DNA from: Streptomyces humicola
Lineage (GTDB): Bacteria > Actinomycetota > Actinomycetes > Streptomycetales > Streptomycetaceae
NCBI RefSeq assembly: GCF_024436035.1
Contig: NZ_JANFNG010000010.1
Location: 149,737-213,736 of the forward strand
DNA length: 64,000 nt
Direction of reading: 5' to 3'
The notes under the pieces are model-generated. The model had not been told where the DNA came from and did not search any database. It worked only from the letters and a program-made list of their open reading frames with translations. The translations under genes and the position numbers were made by a program. Positions 27,524 through 37,036 of this stretch are shown here, in pieces; position 1 is the stretch's first letter; every line of letters begins with the position of its first letter.

Positions 27524-27574
27524 ACCGCGACGCTATCCGCAGGCAGCGCGCGTCGCTCGCGGTACGGTGAGCGT

Positions 27575-27645
27575 CGCACACGAGCAGGCGGAGGGGTGCC
27601 CCCGTGGAGCTGGGGGAGGCCGGCCGAGGAACGAGGCCGTCCGCG
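27575..27645. repeat. Dispersed GC-rich repeat, copy 1
   Basis: This intergenic block resembles, in inverted orientation, the block at 36925-36998: shared pieces include CGCGGACGGCCTCGTT, CGGCCGGCC and a GC-rich CTCCGC-TGCTCG stretch. It sits between the MBL gene and the hrcA promoter. Confidence 0.6.
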
Positions 27646-27730
27646 AAGCCTGCGAGTGGGCGACCGCAACATCAGCCGCCGGCGGGGCGGGGCGAACTCA
27701 GAGCGGTGACTGATCGCACCCGCGGCTGCC

Positions 27731-27761
27731 TTGCCTGGCCCTCGCTACTGCGCCGTACACT
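27731..27761 (+). promoter_or_regulatory. hrcA promoter
   Basis: TTGCCT (27731-27736) and TACACT (27756-27761) form a housekeeping-type promoter, with a rather long 19-base spacer. The CIRCE operator begins 12 bases after the -10. Confidence 0.6.
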
Positions 27762-27773
27762 TATTGGGGGGAT

Positions 27774-27800
27774 CTGGCACTCACGCACAGCGAGTGCCAG
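27774..27800. promoter_or_regulatory. CIRCE operator
   Basis: CTGGCACTC, nine bases, GAGTGCCAG: a perfect inverted repeat with the CIRCE layout (consensus TTAGCACTC-N9-GAGTGCTAA). The HrcA repressor binds it, which gives autoregulated heat-shock control of hrcA-dnaJ. Confidence 0.95.
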
Positions 27801-27841
27801 GGGGAACGAACCGACGGACCTGACGCTTGGAGGTGCGCGCG

Positions 27842-28858
27842 ATGCTGAGCGAACGCAGACTCGAGGTGCTGCGCGCCATCGTCCAGGACTACGTCGGCAC
27901 CGAAGAGCCTGTCGGGTCGAAGGCGCTCACCGAGCGCCACCGACTCGGCGTCTCGCCCGCCACCGTGCGCAACGACATGGCGGTGCTGGAGGACGAGGGC
28001 TTCATCCAGCAGCCGCACACCAGCGCCGGGCGGATCCCGACCGACAAGGGCTACCGGCTCTTCGTCGACAGGCTGGCGGGCGTCAAGCCGCTCAGCCCCG
28101 CAGAGCGCCGCGCGATCCAGAACTTCCTCGACGGTGCGGTGGACCTCGACGACGTCGTGGCCCGCACGGTACGGCTGCTCGCCCAGCTCACGCGTCAAGT
28201 CGCCGTCGTCCAGTACCCGTCGCTGACCCGGTCCACGGTGCGCCACGTCGAGCTGCTCGCGCTCGCGCCGGCCCGCGTCATGCTCGTCCTGATCACCGAC
28301 ACCGGGCGGGTCGAGCAGCGGCTGGTGGACTGCCCGGCGCCGGTCGGCGAGACGACGCTCGCGGATCTGCGGGCGCGGCTGAACAGCCGGGTGGTGGGCC
28401 GCCGCTTCACCGACGTGCCGTCGCTGGTGCAGGATCTGCCCGACGCGTTCGAACACGAGGACCGCGCAACGGTCTCCACGGTGCTCTCCACGCTGCTGGA
28501 GACGCTCGTCGAGGAGACCGAGGAGCGGATCATGCTCGGCGGCACAGCGAACCTGACCCGGTTCGCCCACGACTTCCCCTTGACGATCCGCCCGGTCCTG
28601 GAGGCGCTGGAGGAGCAGGTGGTCCTGCTGAAGCTCCTCGGCGAGGCCAAGGACGCGGGCGTAACGGTGCGAATCGGTCACGAGAACGCCCATGAGGGCC
28701 TGAACTCCACGTCCGTCGTCGCGGTCGGCTACGGTTCGGGAGACGAGGCGGTCGCCAGGCTGGGTGTGGTCGGGCCGACCCGTATGGACTACCCCGGAAC
28801 GATGGGAGCGGTACGCGCAGTGGCGAGGTACGTCGGACAGATCCTGGCGGAGTCGTAA
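27842..28858 (+). CDS. hrcA: Heat-inducible repressor HrcA
   Basis: This 338-residue HrcA, the usual length, starts at ATG 27842 with TTGGAGG upstream. The winged helix is N-terminal ([28 protein letters not shown]... [36 protein letters not shown]) and the GAF-like dimer domain follows, ending with a [37 protein letters not shown] tail. It represses its own operon through the CIRCE site just upstream; GroEL-assisted folding usually sets its activity. dnaJ begins directly at its stop codon. Confidence 0.97.
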   Translation: MLSERRLEVLRAIVQDYVGTEEPVGSKALTERHRLGVSPATVRNDMAVLEDEGFIQQPHTSAGRIPTDKGYRLFVDRLAGVKPLSPAERRAIQNFLDGAVDLDDVVARTVRLLAQLTRQVAVVQYPSLTRSTVRHVELLALAPARVMLVLITDTGRVEQRLVDCPAPVGETTLADLRARLNSRVVGRRFTDVPSLVQDLPDAFEHEDRATVSTVLSTLLETLVEETEERIMLGGTANLTRFAHDFPLTIRPVLEALEEQVVLLKLLGEAKDAGVTVRIGHENAHEGLNSTSVVAVGYGSGDEAVARLGVVGPTRMDYPGTMGAVRAVARYVGQILAES

Positions 28859-29998
28859 GTGGCCACGGACTATTACGCGGTCCTGGGCGTACGCCGCGAC
28901 GCCGGTCAGGACGAGATCAAGAAGGCGTTCCGCCGACTCGCTCGCGAGCTGCACCCGGACGTCAACCCGGACCCGAAGACCCAGGAGCGGTTCAAGGAGA
29001 TCAACGCCGCTTACGAGGTGCTCTCCGATCCGCAGAAGAAGCAGATCTACGACCTCGGCGGCGACCCCCTGTCCTCCTCGGGTGCGGGTGCCGGCGGCGC
29101 GGGCGGCTTCGGCGCGGGCTTCGGCAACTTCAGCGACATCATGGACGCCTTCTTCGGGCAGGCCTCGCAGCGCGGGCCGCGCTCGCGGACCAGGCGCGGC
29201 CAGGACGCGATGATCCGGCTCGAGATCGAGCTCGACGAGGCTGCGTTCGGCACCACCAAGGAGATCCAGGTCGACACCGCCGTCACCTGCACCACGTGCA
29301 ACGGCGAGGGCGCCGCGCCCGGGACCTCCGCGCAGACATGCGACATGTGCCGCGGCCGCGGCGAGGTCTCCCAGGTCACACGCTCCTTCCTCGGCCAGGT
29401 CATGACCTCGCGGCCGTGTCCGCAGTGCCAGGGCTTCGGCACCGTCGTCCCGACGCCGTGTCCGGAGTGCGCGGGCGACGGGCGGGTGCGCTCGCGCCGC
29501 AGCCTGACGGTGAAGATCCCGGCGGGCGTCGACAACGGCACGCGCATCCAGCTGGCGGGCGAGGGCGAGGTCGGCCCCGGCGGTGGCCCGGCCGGCGACC
29601 TGTACGTCGAGATCCGCGAGCTGCCGCACCCCGTCTTCCAGCGGCGCGGCGACGACCTGCACTGCACGGTCACCATCCCGATGACGGCGGCTGCGCTCGG
29701 CACCAAGGTGCCGCTGGAGACGCTCGACGGACTCGACGAGGTGGACATCCGCCCCGGTACCCAGTCCGGTCAGTCGATCCCGCTCCACCAGCGCGGCATC
29801 ACGCACCTGCGTGGCGGCGGCCGTGGCGACCTGGTCGTCCATGTGGAGGTGCAGACGCCCACCAAGCTCGACCCCGAGCAGGAGGAGCTGCTGCGCCGCC
29901 TCGCCGTGCTGCGCGGCGAGGAACGTCCCTCGGGGCACTTCCAACCTGGGCAGCAGGGGCTGTTCTCCCGCCTGAAGGACGCGTTCAACGGCCGCTGA
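28859..29998 (+). CDS. dnaJ: Chaperone DnaJ
   Basis: This 379-residue full-length DnaJ starts at GTG 28859, immediately after the hrcA TAA. It has the J domain with HPD at residues 32-34, a Gly/Ala/Phe-rich linker, four zinc-finger repeats (CTTCNGEG, CDMCRGRG, CPQCQGFG, CPECAGDG) and the beta-barrel C-terminal domains. It delivers clients to DnaK and stimulates its ATPase. As the second gene after hrcA it is the DnaJ2-type copy; another dnaJ is expected with dnaK elsewhere. Confidence 0.97.
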   Translation: MATDYYAVLGVRRDAGQDEIKKAFRRLARELHPDVNPDPKTQERFKEINAAYEVLSDPQKKQIYDLGGDPLSSSGAGAGGAGGFGAGFGNFSDIMDAFFGQASQRGPRSRTRRGQDAMIRLEIELDEAAFGTTKEIQVDTAVTCTTCNGEGAAPGTSAQTCDMCRGRGEVSQVTRSFLGQVMTSRPCPQCQGFGTVVPTPCPECAGDGRVRSRRSLTVKIPAGVDNGTRIQLAGEGEVGPGGGPAGDLYVEIRELPHPVFQRRGDDLHCTVTIPMTAAALGTKVPLETLDGLDEVDIRPGTQSGQSIPLHQRGITHLRGGGRGDLVVHVEVQTPTKLDPEQEELLRRLAVLRGEERPSGHFQPGQQGLFSRLKDAFNGR

Positions 29999-30065
29999 CA
30001 GGGGTCGTTGCGGGTCCCGACGGGGCGGGAGAGGCGCTGTCACAGGGGCGTGACAGGATGTGTCC

Positions 30066-31136
30066 ATGCCCGCGTTGACCGAGCTCTCCCCGCTGCCGAT
30101 CGTCCAGGCCCCGATGGCCGGCGGAGCGTCCTGTCCGCAGCTCGCCGCTGCGGTGAGCGAGGCCGGCGGCCTCGGGTTCCTCGCTGCCGGGTACAAGACG
30201 CCCGAGGCGATGTACCAGGAGATCAAGACGCTGCGGACGCTCACCGCCCGCGCCTTCGGCGTCAACCTGTTCATGCCGCAGCCCTGCACCGCCGACCCCT
30301 CGGCCGTCGCCGTCTACCGCGAGCAGCTCGCCGGCGAGGCGGCCTGGTACGACACCCGGCTCGGCGACCCCGACTCCGGTCTGGACGACGGGTTCGAGGC
30401 GAAGGTGGCGATCCTCCTCCAGGACCCGGTGCCGGTGGTCAGCTTCACCTTCGGCTGCCCGGAGCGTTCTGTCTTCGACGCGTTCGCCCGCGCCGGGACG
30501 TACACCGTCGTCACCGTCACTTCGGTGGCCGAGGCGCAGGCGGCGCAGTGGGCGGGCGCGGACGCGGTGTGCGTGCAGGGAGTGGAGGCCGGCGGCCACC
30601 AGAGCACGCATCGCGACGACCCGTGGCTCGACGCGGCGGGCGTGGGGCTGCTCTCCCTTCTCCCCGCGGTACGGGAGGCCATACAGCTGCCCATCGTCGC
30701 GGCGGGCGGCATCATGCGCGGCGGGCAGGTCGCGGGGGTGCTCGCGGCGGGCGCGAGCGCCGCGCAGCTGGGCACGGCGTTCCTGGTGTGCCCAGAGTCC
30801 GGCGCGCACGAGCTGCACAAGCAGGCGATGACCGATCCGGTCTTCACCCACACCGAGTTGACGCGCGCCTTCTCCGGACGCCCGGCGCGCGGCCTGGTCA
30901 ACCGTTTCGTCCGTGAGCACGGCCCGTACGCGCCGGCCGCCTATCCGCAGGTGCACCACCTGACCTCCGGGCTGCGCAAGGCGGCCGCCGCGGCCGGCGA
31001 CCCGCAGGCGATGGCGCTGTGGGCAGGGCAGGGCCACCGGCTCGTCCGCGCGATGCCGGCGGCCCAGCTGGTGGAGGTGCTCAGCGCTGAACTGGAGGCG
31101 GCGCGCCAGGCGTTGAGCACGGAAGCGACGCTGTGA
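30066..31136 (+). CDS. Nitronate monooxygenase-like FMN protein
   Basis: This 356-residue TIM-barrel flavoprotein has IVQAPMAGGASCPQLAAAVSEAGGLGFLAAGYK, VNLFMP, VCVQGVEAGGHQSTH (the conserved catalytic-type His) and IVAAGGIMRGGQVAGVLAAGASAAQLGTAFL (FMN phosphate site). Class I nitronate monooxygenases oxidise propionate 3-nitronate; some relatives are enoyl-ACP reductases (FabK-like). ATG 30066 with AGGA eight bases upstream is preferred over GTG 30060. Confidence 0.87.
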   Translation: MPALTELSPLPIVQAPMAGGASCPQLAAAVSEAGGLGFLAAGYKTPEAMYQEIKTLRTLTARAFGVNLFMPQPCTADPSAVAVYREQLAGEAAWYDTRLGDPDSGLDDGFEAKVAILLQDPVPVVSFTFGCPERSVFDAFARAGTYTVVTVTSVAEAQAAQWAGADAVCVQGVEAGGHQSTHRDDPWLDAAGVGLLSLLPAVREAIQLPIVAAGGIMRGGQVAGVLAAGASAAQLGTAFLVCPESGAHELHKQAMTDPVFTHTELTRAFSGRPARGLVNRFVREHGPYAPAAYPQVHHLTSGLRKAAAAAGDPQAMALWAGQGHRLVRAMPAAQLVEVLSAELEAARQALSTEATL

Positions 31137-31200
31137 GCGACGCATGCGAGGCCACCGGGCCGCAGGCGGCGACGAAACCCGCGCCTCGCGCCTCGCGGCC

Positions 31201-31255
31201 GTGCCCGTGGCGGAGCCACTGATGTTGCCCGTGGCAAAGCCACTGATGTTGCCCG
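31201..31255 (+). repeat. 24-bp tandem repeats forming small hairpins
   Basis: The unit GTTGCCCGTGGCAAAGCCACTGAT occurs once complete with a near copy before it and a partial copy after. Each unit contains GTGGC-AAA/GGA-GCCAC, a small hairpin. It lies between the nitronate monooxygenase-like gene and rsmE and may tune mRNA stability or weak termination. Confidence 0.6.
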
Positions 31256-31289
31256 TCGCCGCTGGCGCGGCGGGGCGAAGGGAGGGACC

Positions 31290-32027
31290 GTGACCGCTCC
31301 CGTTTTCGTCGTCGCGCCCGGGGCGCTGCGCGGCGGCCGCGTGATGCTCGACGGGCCCGAGGGACGCCATGCGGTGTCGGTGCGGCGGCTGCAGGTGGGG
31401 GAGGAGATCGTGCTCACCGACGGCGCGGGCAGCGGCGCATACGGCACGGTGGCTGCCATCGAGGGCAAGGACCGCCTCGACGTCGCCGTCACCGAGCTGC
31501 GCACCGAGCCCGAGCCGGCGCCCCGCATCACCGTCGTCCAGGCGCTTCCCAAGGGCGACCGCGGCGAGTTGGCCGTCGAGACGATGACCGAGACAGGGGT
31601 CGACGTGATCGTTCCGTGGGCGGCCTCGCGCTGCATCACCCAGTGGAAGGGCGAACGCGGCGCGAAGTCGCTCGCCAAGTGGCGGGCGACCGCCCGGGAG
31701 GCCGGCAAGCAGGCGCGGCGGCTCCGGTTCCCTGACGTGACAGACCTGATGACGACACGTCAGGTCGCGGAGTTGCTCTCCGGCGCGGCCCTCAGCGCCG
31801 TGCTCCACGAGGCGGGCGGTGAACCGCTCGCGTCCGCGCCGCTGCCCGCCGACGGCGACATCGTGCTCGTCGTCGGCCCCGAGGGTGGTGTCGCCCCGGA
31901 CGAGCTCGATGCGTTCGCGGCGGCGGGCGCCAGGCCGTACCGGCTCGGACCGAGCGTGCTGCGCACCTCGACCGCCGGGGTCGCCGCCACCGCGGTGCTG
32001 CTGGCACGCACCGGCCGCTGGGGCTGA
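31290..32027 (+). CDS. rsmE: 16S rRNA m3U1498 methyltransferase
   Basis: This 245-residue SPOUT methyltransferase begins at GTG 31290 with GGGAGG upstream. It has an N-terminal PUA-like part (EGRHAVSVRRLQVGEEIVLTDG), then the knot signature QALPKGDRGELAVETMTETGVDVIVPW, LVVGPEGGVAPDELDAF and YRLGPSVLRTSTAGVAATAVLL. It methylates N3 of U1498 in 16S rRNA. The position after dnaJ is typical of many bacteria. Confidence 0.95.
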   Translation: MTAPVFVVAPGALRGGRVMLDGPEGRHAVSVRRLQVGEEIVLTDGAGSGAYGTVAAIEGKDRLDVAVTELRTEPEPAPRITVVQALPKGDRGELAVETMTETGVDVIVPWAASRCITQWKGERGAKSLAKWRATAREAGKQARRLRFPDVTDLMTTRQVAELLSGAALSAVLHEAGGEPLASAPLPADGDIVLVVGPEGGVAPDELDAFAAAGARPYRLGPSVLRTSTAGVAATAVLLARTGRWG

Positions 32028-32086
32028 CACGGGGCGCGGCTGCCGACGTTCGCCGATCACGAAACACCTCGTGGCATCGGCGTTGT

Positions 32087-35000
32087 GTGGCTAATGTGGC
32101 CAGGGTGACGCAGCCTTCCTACCTCCGGTATCCGCACCCGCACGGCGACCTGATCACGTTCACGGCCGAGGACGACGTCTGGGCGGCGCCGTTCGACGGC
32201 GGCCGAGCCTGGCGGGTGAGTGCCGACAACGTTCCCGTCACACACCCACGCATCTCGCCGGACGGCGAGCACATCGCCTTCACCTCCACGCGTGACGGGG
32301 CGCCCGAGATCCACGTCGCGCCCGTCGACGGCGGCCGGACCAGGCGGCTGACGTACTGGGGCAGCGGCAAGACCTCCGTGCGCGGCTGGACCCCGGACGG
32401 CGAGATCCTCGCCATCAGCACCTACGGGCAGGCCACGCTGCGCCGCACCTGGGCCTGGGCCGTCCCCGTCGACGGCGGGCCCGCGCGCAGGCTCCCGTAC
32501 GGGCCGGTCGGCGATGTGGCTTTCGACGGGCGCGAAGCGCCTTCCATTGAGGGGGGTGGTGGGCGACGGGCGGAAGGGCCCGGCGGCGCCGTGGTGCTGC
32601 TGTCGGCGACGATGGGGCGCGAGGCCGCCCACTGGAAGCGCTACCGCGGCGGCACCGCAGGCAAGTTGTGGATCGACCGCACCGGTGACGGCGAGTTCGA
32701 GCGGCTCCACGCCGACCTCGACGGCAACATCGAATGCCCGCTGTGGATCGGCGGCCGCGTGGCCTTCCTCTCCGACCACGAGGGAACCGGAGCCCTCTAC
32801 TCCAGCCTCTCCGACGGCTCCGACCTGCGCAGGCACAGCCCCCTCGACTCCTTCTACGCCCGCCACGCCGCCACCGACGGCACCCGCGTCGTCTACACCT
32901 CGGCCGGCCGCCTCCACGTCCTCGAAAGCCTCGAGGACGAGCACGCCGAGCCGCGCCCGCTCGACGTGCGCCTCGGCGGCCAGCGCACCGACCAGCAGCC
33001 GCACCCCATCCGCGCCGCCCACTACCTCGCCGACGCCCACCCCGACCACACCGGCCGCGGCAGCGCCGTCGAGGTGCGCGGCGCCATCCACTGGCTCACC
33101 CACCGCGAGGGCCCTTCCCGCGCCCTCGCCGCCCAGCCGGGAGTGCGCGCCCGGCTGCCGCGCACCTTCACGCAGGGCGGCGCCGACACCGAACCGCAGG
33201 TCGTGTGGGTCACCGATGCCGAGGGTGAGGACGCAATCGAATTCGCCCCCGCGGCGGGACGGCCCGCGGGCACCGCGCCGCGCCGGCTCGCCGCAGGACG
33301 CCTCGGCCGCGTCCTGGATCTCGCCGTCTCGCCCGACGGCCGCCGCATCGCGGTGGCCTCGCACGACGGCCGCGTGCTGCTCGTCGAACGCGAGACCGGC
33401 GAGGTGCGCGAGGTCGCCGCCAGCGAGCACGGCGACGCCTCGGGGCTCACCTTCTCGCCCGACTCCGGCTGGCTCGCCTGGTCCCACCCCGGGCCCGAAC
33501 CGCTGCGCCAGCTGAAGATCGCCAACACCGCGACCCTCTCCGTCGCCGACGCGACACCGCTGCGCTTCAACGACTTCGCGCCCGTCTTCACCGCCGACGG
33601 CAAACACTTGGCGTTCCTCTCCGAGCGGGCCTTCGATCCCGTCTACGACGCGCACGTCTTCGACCTGTCGTTCCCCAACGCCTGCCGCCCGCACCTGATC
33701 ACACTCGCCGCCGACACCCCCTCCCCGTTCGGTCCGCAACGCCACGGCCGCCCGCTCGGCGGTGCGGGCGAGGAGAAGTCCGACGGCGACTCGCGGCACG
33801 ACGGTGAGCACGAGGGCGAGGAGAGCCCGCGCACGCCCGTCACCCGCGTGGAACTCGACGGCCTCGCCGACCGCATCGTGCCGTTCCCCGTCGAGGCCGC
33901 CCAGTACTCCACGCTGCGCGCCGCCAAGGGCGGAGTACTGTGGCTGCGCCACCCGCTGCAGGGCGTGCTCGGCTCCTCGCTCGCCACGCCGCAGGCACAG
34001 CCGCCCACCACCGGCCTGGAGCGCTACGACCTGGAACGGCTGAAGTTCGACCAACTCGCTGACGACGTCGACGACTTCGCCGTCACCGGAGACGGCGAAC
34101 GGCTCGTCGTGCACACCGGCGGCAAGCTGCGCGTCGTACCCGCCGACAGCAAGGGCTCCGACGAGGACGAGAGCGACAACAGCATCACCGTCGACCTGTC
34201 GCGGCTGCGCCTGACCGTCGACCCGGCCGCCGAATGGCGCCAGATGTACGACGAGGCGGGCCGCCTGATGCGCGACAACTTCTGGCGCGCCGACATGTCC
34301 GGCGTCGACTGGGACGGCGTCCTCGAACGCTACCGCCCGGTGCTCGACCGGGTCGCGACCCACGACGACCTTGTCGACCTGCTCTGGGAGGTCCACGGCG
34401 AGCTCGGCACCTCCCACGCCTACGTCACCCCTCCGGGCGGCCACCGCGACGGGCTGTGCGGTCAGGGCCTACTCGGCGCCGACATCTCCCGCCACCAGGA
34501 CGGCCACTGGCGCATCGACCGCGTGCTCCCCTCGGAGAGCTCCGACCCACAGGCCCGCTCCCCGCTCGCCGCGCCCGGCGTCGCCGTACGGCCCGGGGAC
34601 GCGATCCTCGCCGTCGACGGCCACCCGCTCGACCCGGCCGCGGGCCCGGGACCGCTGCTGATCGGCACCGCCGGCAAGCCCGTCGAGCTCACCATCGCCG
34701 CGGCCGGCGGCGAACCGCGCGCGGTCGTCGTCGTCCCGCTCTCAGATGAGGAGCCGCTGCGCTACCACGACTGGGTGCGGGATCGCCGCGCCTACGTCCA
34801 CCGCCAGTCCGGTGGACGGCTCGGCTATCTGCACGTGCCCGACATGGTCGGCTCCGGCTGGGCTCAGCTCCACCGCGACCTGCGCGTCGAGGTCGCCAGA
34901 GAGGGGCTCGTCGTCGACGTACGGGAGAACCGCGGCGGCCACACCTCGCAGCTCGTCGTCGAGAAGCTGGCCCGGCGGATCGTCGGCTGGGACCTGGCGC

Positions 35001-35407
35001 GGGGCATGCAGCCGATGAGCTACCCGCAGGACGCCCCGCGCGGCCCGGTCGTCGCGGTCGCCAACGAGTTCTCCGGCTCCGACGGCGACATCGTCAACGC
35101 GGCGATCAAGGCGCTCGGCATCGGTCCGGTCGTCGGCACCCGCACCTGGGGCGGCGTGATCGGCATCGACCAGCGCTACGAGCTCGTCGACGGCACGAGC
35201 GTCACCCAGCCCAAGTACGCCTTCTGGTTCGACGGTTACGGGTGGGGCGTGGAGAACCACGGCGTCGACCCCGACGTCGAGGTGGTCCAGGCGCCGCAGG
35301 ACTGGGCCGCCGGCCGGGACCGGCAGCTCGACGCCGCCATCGGCCTGGCCCTCGACGCCCTCGCCTCCACGCCGGCAAAGACGCCGCCGGCCAGGCCCGG
35401 GCAGTGA
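32087..35407 (+). CDS. Tricorn protease homolog (S41 family)
   Basis: This ~1,100-residue cytoplasmic tricorn-type protease trims peptides downstream of the proteasome. It has an N-terminal six- and seven-bladed beta-propeller region (repeats such as HPRISPDGEHIAFTSTRDG, FAPVFTADGKHLAFLSER), a helical bundle (YDEAGRLMRDNFWRADMSGVDWDGVL), TSHAYV (conserved Ser-His), a PDZ-like part and C-terminal ANEFSGSDGDIVNAA with the nucleophilic serine; ENHGVDPD carries the conserved Glu. The start is uncertain among GTG 32087, 32096 and 32105. A dispersed repeat interrupts the propeller near residues 148-163. Confidence 0.9.
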   Translation: MANVARVTQPSYLRYPHPHGDLITFTAEDDVWAAPFDGGRAWRVSADNVPVTHPRISPDGEHIAFTSTRDGAPEIHVAPVDGGRTRRLTYWGSGKTSVRGWTPDGEILAISTYGQATLRRTWAWAVPVDGGPARRLPYGPVGDVAFDGREAPSIEGGGGRRAEGPGGAVVLLSATMGREAAHWKRYRGGTAGKLWIDRTGDGEFERLHADLDGNIECPLWIGGRVAFLSDHEGTGALYSSLSDGSDLRRHSPLDSFYARHAATDGTRVVYTSAGRLHVLESLEDEHAEPRPLDVRLGGQRTDQQPHPIRAAHYLADAHPDHTGRGSAVEVRGAIHWLTHREGPSRALAAQPGVRARLPRTFTQGGADTEPQVVWVTDAEGEDAIEFAPAAGRPAGTAPRRLAAGRLGRVLDLAVSPDGRRIAVASHDGRVLLVERETGEVREVAASEHGDASGLTFSPDSGWLAWSHPGPEPLRQLKIANTATLSVADATPLRFNDFAPVFTADGKHLAFLSERAFDPVYDAHVFDLSFPNACRPHLITLAADTPSPFGPQRHGRPLGGAGEEKSDGDSRHDGEHEGEESPRTPVTRVELDGLADRIVPFPVEAAQYSTLRAAKGGVLWLRHPLQGVLGSSLATPQAQPPTTGLERYDLERLKFDQLADDVDDFAVTGDGERLVVHTGGKLRVVPADSKGSDEDESDNSITVDLSRLRLTVDPAAEWRQMYDEAGRLMRDNFWRADMSGVDWDGVLERYRPVLDRVATHDDLVDLLWEVHGELGTSHAYVTPPGGHRDGLCGQGLLGADISRHQDGHWRIDRVLPSESSDPQARSPLAAPGVAVRPGDAILAVDGHPLDPAAGPGPLLIGTAGKPVELTIAAAGGEPRAVVVVPLSDEEPLRYHDWVRDRRAYVHRQSGGRLGYLHVPDMVGSGWAQLHRDLRVEVAREGLVVDVRENRGGHTSQLVVEKLARRIVGWDLARGMQPMSYPQDAPRGPVVAVANEFSGSDGDIVNAAIKALGIGPVVGTRTWGGVIGIDQRYELVDGTSVTQPKYAFWFDGYGWGVENHGVDPDVEVVQAPQDWAAGRDRQLDAAIGLALDALASTPAKTPPARPGQ
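32529..32573. repeat. Dispersed repeat inside tricorn gene
   Basis: GAAGCGCCTTCCATTGAG then GTGGTGGGCGACGGG lies in frame in the tricorn gene. It closely matches 59119-59150 in dusB and, inverted, 35887-35928 between genes. It encodes a glycine-rich extension (IEGGGGRRAEG). Confidence 0.7.
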
Positions 35408-35523
35408 CGCTGCCGCCGGGCTTCGCCGGTGCCCTGCTGCTGCGGCGGCGCGTCGCCACCGAGGACAACGCGGCCCGGTAACATGCGGCCCGTAGGAAAC
35501 ACACCCACGAGGGAGACGCCGCC

Positions 35524-35883
35524 GTGGCGGGAGAACCGCAGGCCGACTGCCTGTTCTGCAAGATCGTGACGGGCGACATCCCCGCGACCATCGTCCGGGA
35601 GACCGAGACCACGGTCGCCTTCCGCGACATCAACCCGCAGGCGCCCACGCACGTTCTCGTCATCCCCAAGGTCCACTACCCCGACGCCCGCACGCTCGCG
35701 GAGCAGGCCCCCGAGCTGTGCGCGGACCTGCTGCGGGAAGCGGGCGCGGTCGCCGCCGAGGACAAGGTGGACGACACCGGCTACCGCATCGTCTTCAACA
35801 CCGGCAGCGGCGCAGGCCAGACCGTGTGGCACGCCCACGCCCACGTACTCGGCGGCCGCGGCTTCAACTGGCCTCCCGGGTAG
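35524..35883 (+). CDS. HIT family nucleotide-binding hydrolase
   Basis: This 119-residue HINT-type protein begins with [16 protein letters not shown] (Zn-type CxxC) and ends with [14 protein letters not shown], the histidine triad. Members cleave nucleoside phosphoramidates such as AMP-lysine. GTG 35524 has GAGGGAGA upstream. The length and motif order fit the Hint branch. The gene sits between the tricorn gene and rnz. Confidence 0.93.
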   Translation: MAGEPQADCLFCKIVTGDIPATIVRETETTVAFRDINPQAPTHVLVIPKVHYPDARTLAEQAPELCADLLREAGAVAAEDKVDDTGYRIVFNTGSGAGQTVWHAHAHVLGGRGFNWPPG

Positions 35884-35886
35884 GCC

Positions 35887-35928
35887 CGCCCGTCTCCCAC
35901 CACCCTCAAACGAGGCGCTGCGCGCCGC
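35887..35928. repeat. Dispersed repeat, inverted copy
   Basis: CCGCCCGTCTCCCACCACC then CTCAAACGAGGCGCTGCGCGCC matches the complement of the tricorn-gene copy. It lies in the 56-bp gap between the HIT gene and rnz. Confidence 0.65.
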
Positions 35929-35939
35929 AATGGAGTCTC

Positions 35940-36845
35940 TTGTCCGTACGCGAGCTGATCGTCCTCGGCACCGCGAGCCAGGTGCCGACCCGGCACCGCA
36001 ACCACAACGGCTACGTGCTGCGGTGGGACGCGGAGGGCATCCTCTTCGACCCGGGCGAGGGCACCCAGCGGCAGATGCTGCACGCCGGCGTCACTGCCCA
36101 CGACCTCACCCGCATCTGCGTCACCCACTTCCACGGCGACCACAGCCTGGGCCTCGCGGGTGTGATCCAGCGCATCAACCTGGACCGCGTCCCGCACCCG
36201 GTCACCGCCCACTACCCGGCGAGCGGTCAGCGGTTCTTCGAACGGCTGCGGTACGCCTCCGCGTACCGGGAGACGGTGATCCTGCATGAGGCGCCGGTCG
36301 CCGACGACGGCGTGCTGCCGTCGCCGCCCGCGTTCACCCTTTCCGCACGCAGGCTCGACCACCCCGTGGAATCCTTCGGCTACCGCCTCGTCGAACCGGA
36401 CAGCCGCCGGATGCTGCCCGAACGCCTCGCGTCGCTCGGCATCGAGGGGCCGGACATCGGTCGCCTGCAGCGGGAGGGCGAACTGCGCGGCGTGCTCCTG
36501 GAGGACGTCAGCGAGCCGCGTTCCGGCCAGTGCTTCGCGTTCATCATGGACACCCGGCTGTGCAACGCGGTCTTCGACCTCGCGGCCGGCTGCGACCTGC
36601 TCGTCATCGAATCGACCTTCCTCGACGAGGACGAACCGCTCGCGAGCGAGCACGGCCATCTGACGGTGGGGCAGGCGGCGCGCGTCGCCGCGTTCGCCGG
36701 CGTCCGACACCTGGTGCTCACGCACTTCTCCCAGCGCTACGCCGACCCCGCCGACTTCGAACGCCAGGCGCGTGAGGCGGGGTTCGCAGGCGAGCTCACC
36801 ATCGCTCGCGACCTGGACCGGATCGCCGTGCCCAAGAGGGATTAG
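35940..36845 (+). CDS. rnz: Ribonuclease Z
   Basis: This 301-residue RNase Z matures tRNA 3' ends. It has [24 protein letters not shown], the zinc motif [10 protein letters not shown], a later [10 protein letters not shown], then [25 protein letters not shown] and [10 protein letters not shown]. The start is TTG 35940 with GGAG four bases upstream; no ATG or GTG in frame fits the family's N-terminus as well. The length equals the usual short form (RNase Z-S). Confidence 0.93.
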   Translation: MSVRELIVLGTASQVPTRHRNHNGYVLRWDAEGILFDPGEGTQRQMLHAGVTAHDLTRICVTHFHGDHSLGLAGVIQRINLDRVPHPVTAHYPASGQRFFERLRYASAYRETVILHEAPVADDGVLPSPPAFTLSARRLDHPVESFGYRLVEPDSRRMLPERLASLGIEGPDIGRLQREGELRGVLLEDVSEPRSGQCFAFIMDTRLCNAVFDLAAGCDLLVIESTFLDEDEPLASEHGHLTVGQAARVAAFAGVRHLVLTHFSQRYADPADFERQAREAGFAGELTIARDLDRIAVPKRD

Positions 36846-36924
36846 GCCCAAAAGGGTTCAAGCGGTTGCGCCGCCACCGCGCAGATAGCCTCCCCCTGCT
36901 CCGCGGGGACCCCTTCTCGCGGTC

Positions 36925-36998
36925 CGCGGACGGCCTCGTTCCCCCGGCCGGCCCCCCTGCCTGCGGCGGGAGGTGCCCCCTCCGCTTGCTCGCATGCG
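36925..36998. repeat. Dispersed GC-rich repeat, copy 2 (inverted to 27575-27645)
   Basis: This intergenic block between rnz and the deaminase shares CGCGGACGGCCTCGTTCC, CGGCCGGCC and CCTCCGC-TGCTCG with the complement of the block before hrcA. Confidence 0.6.
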
Positions 36999-37036
36999 CC
37001 GCTCACGGAGGCCAGCGGGACGGTGCGGCCCGTACG

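Noticed and set aside
29985..32060. Long minus-strand ORF opposite the NMO-like gene and rsmE
   Set aside because: It is antisense to two well-supported genes and has the Arg/Gly/Pro-rich composition of a GC-rich shadow frame.
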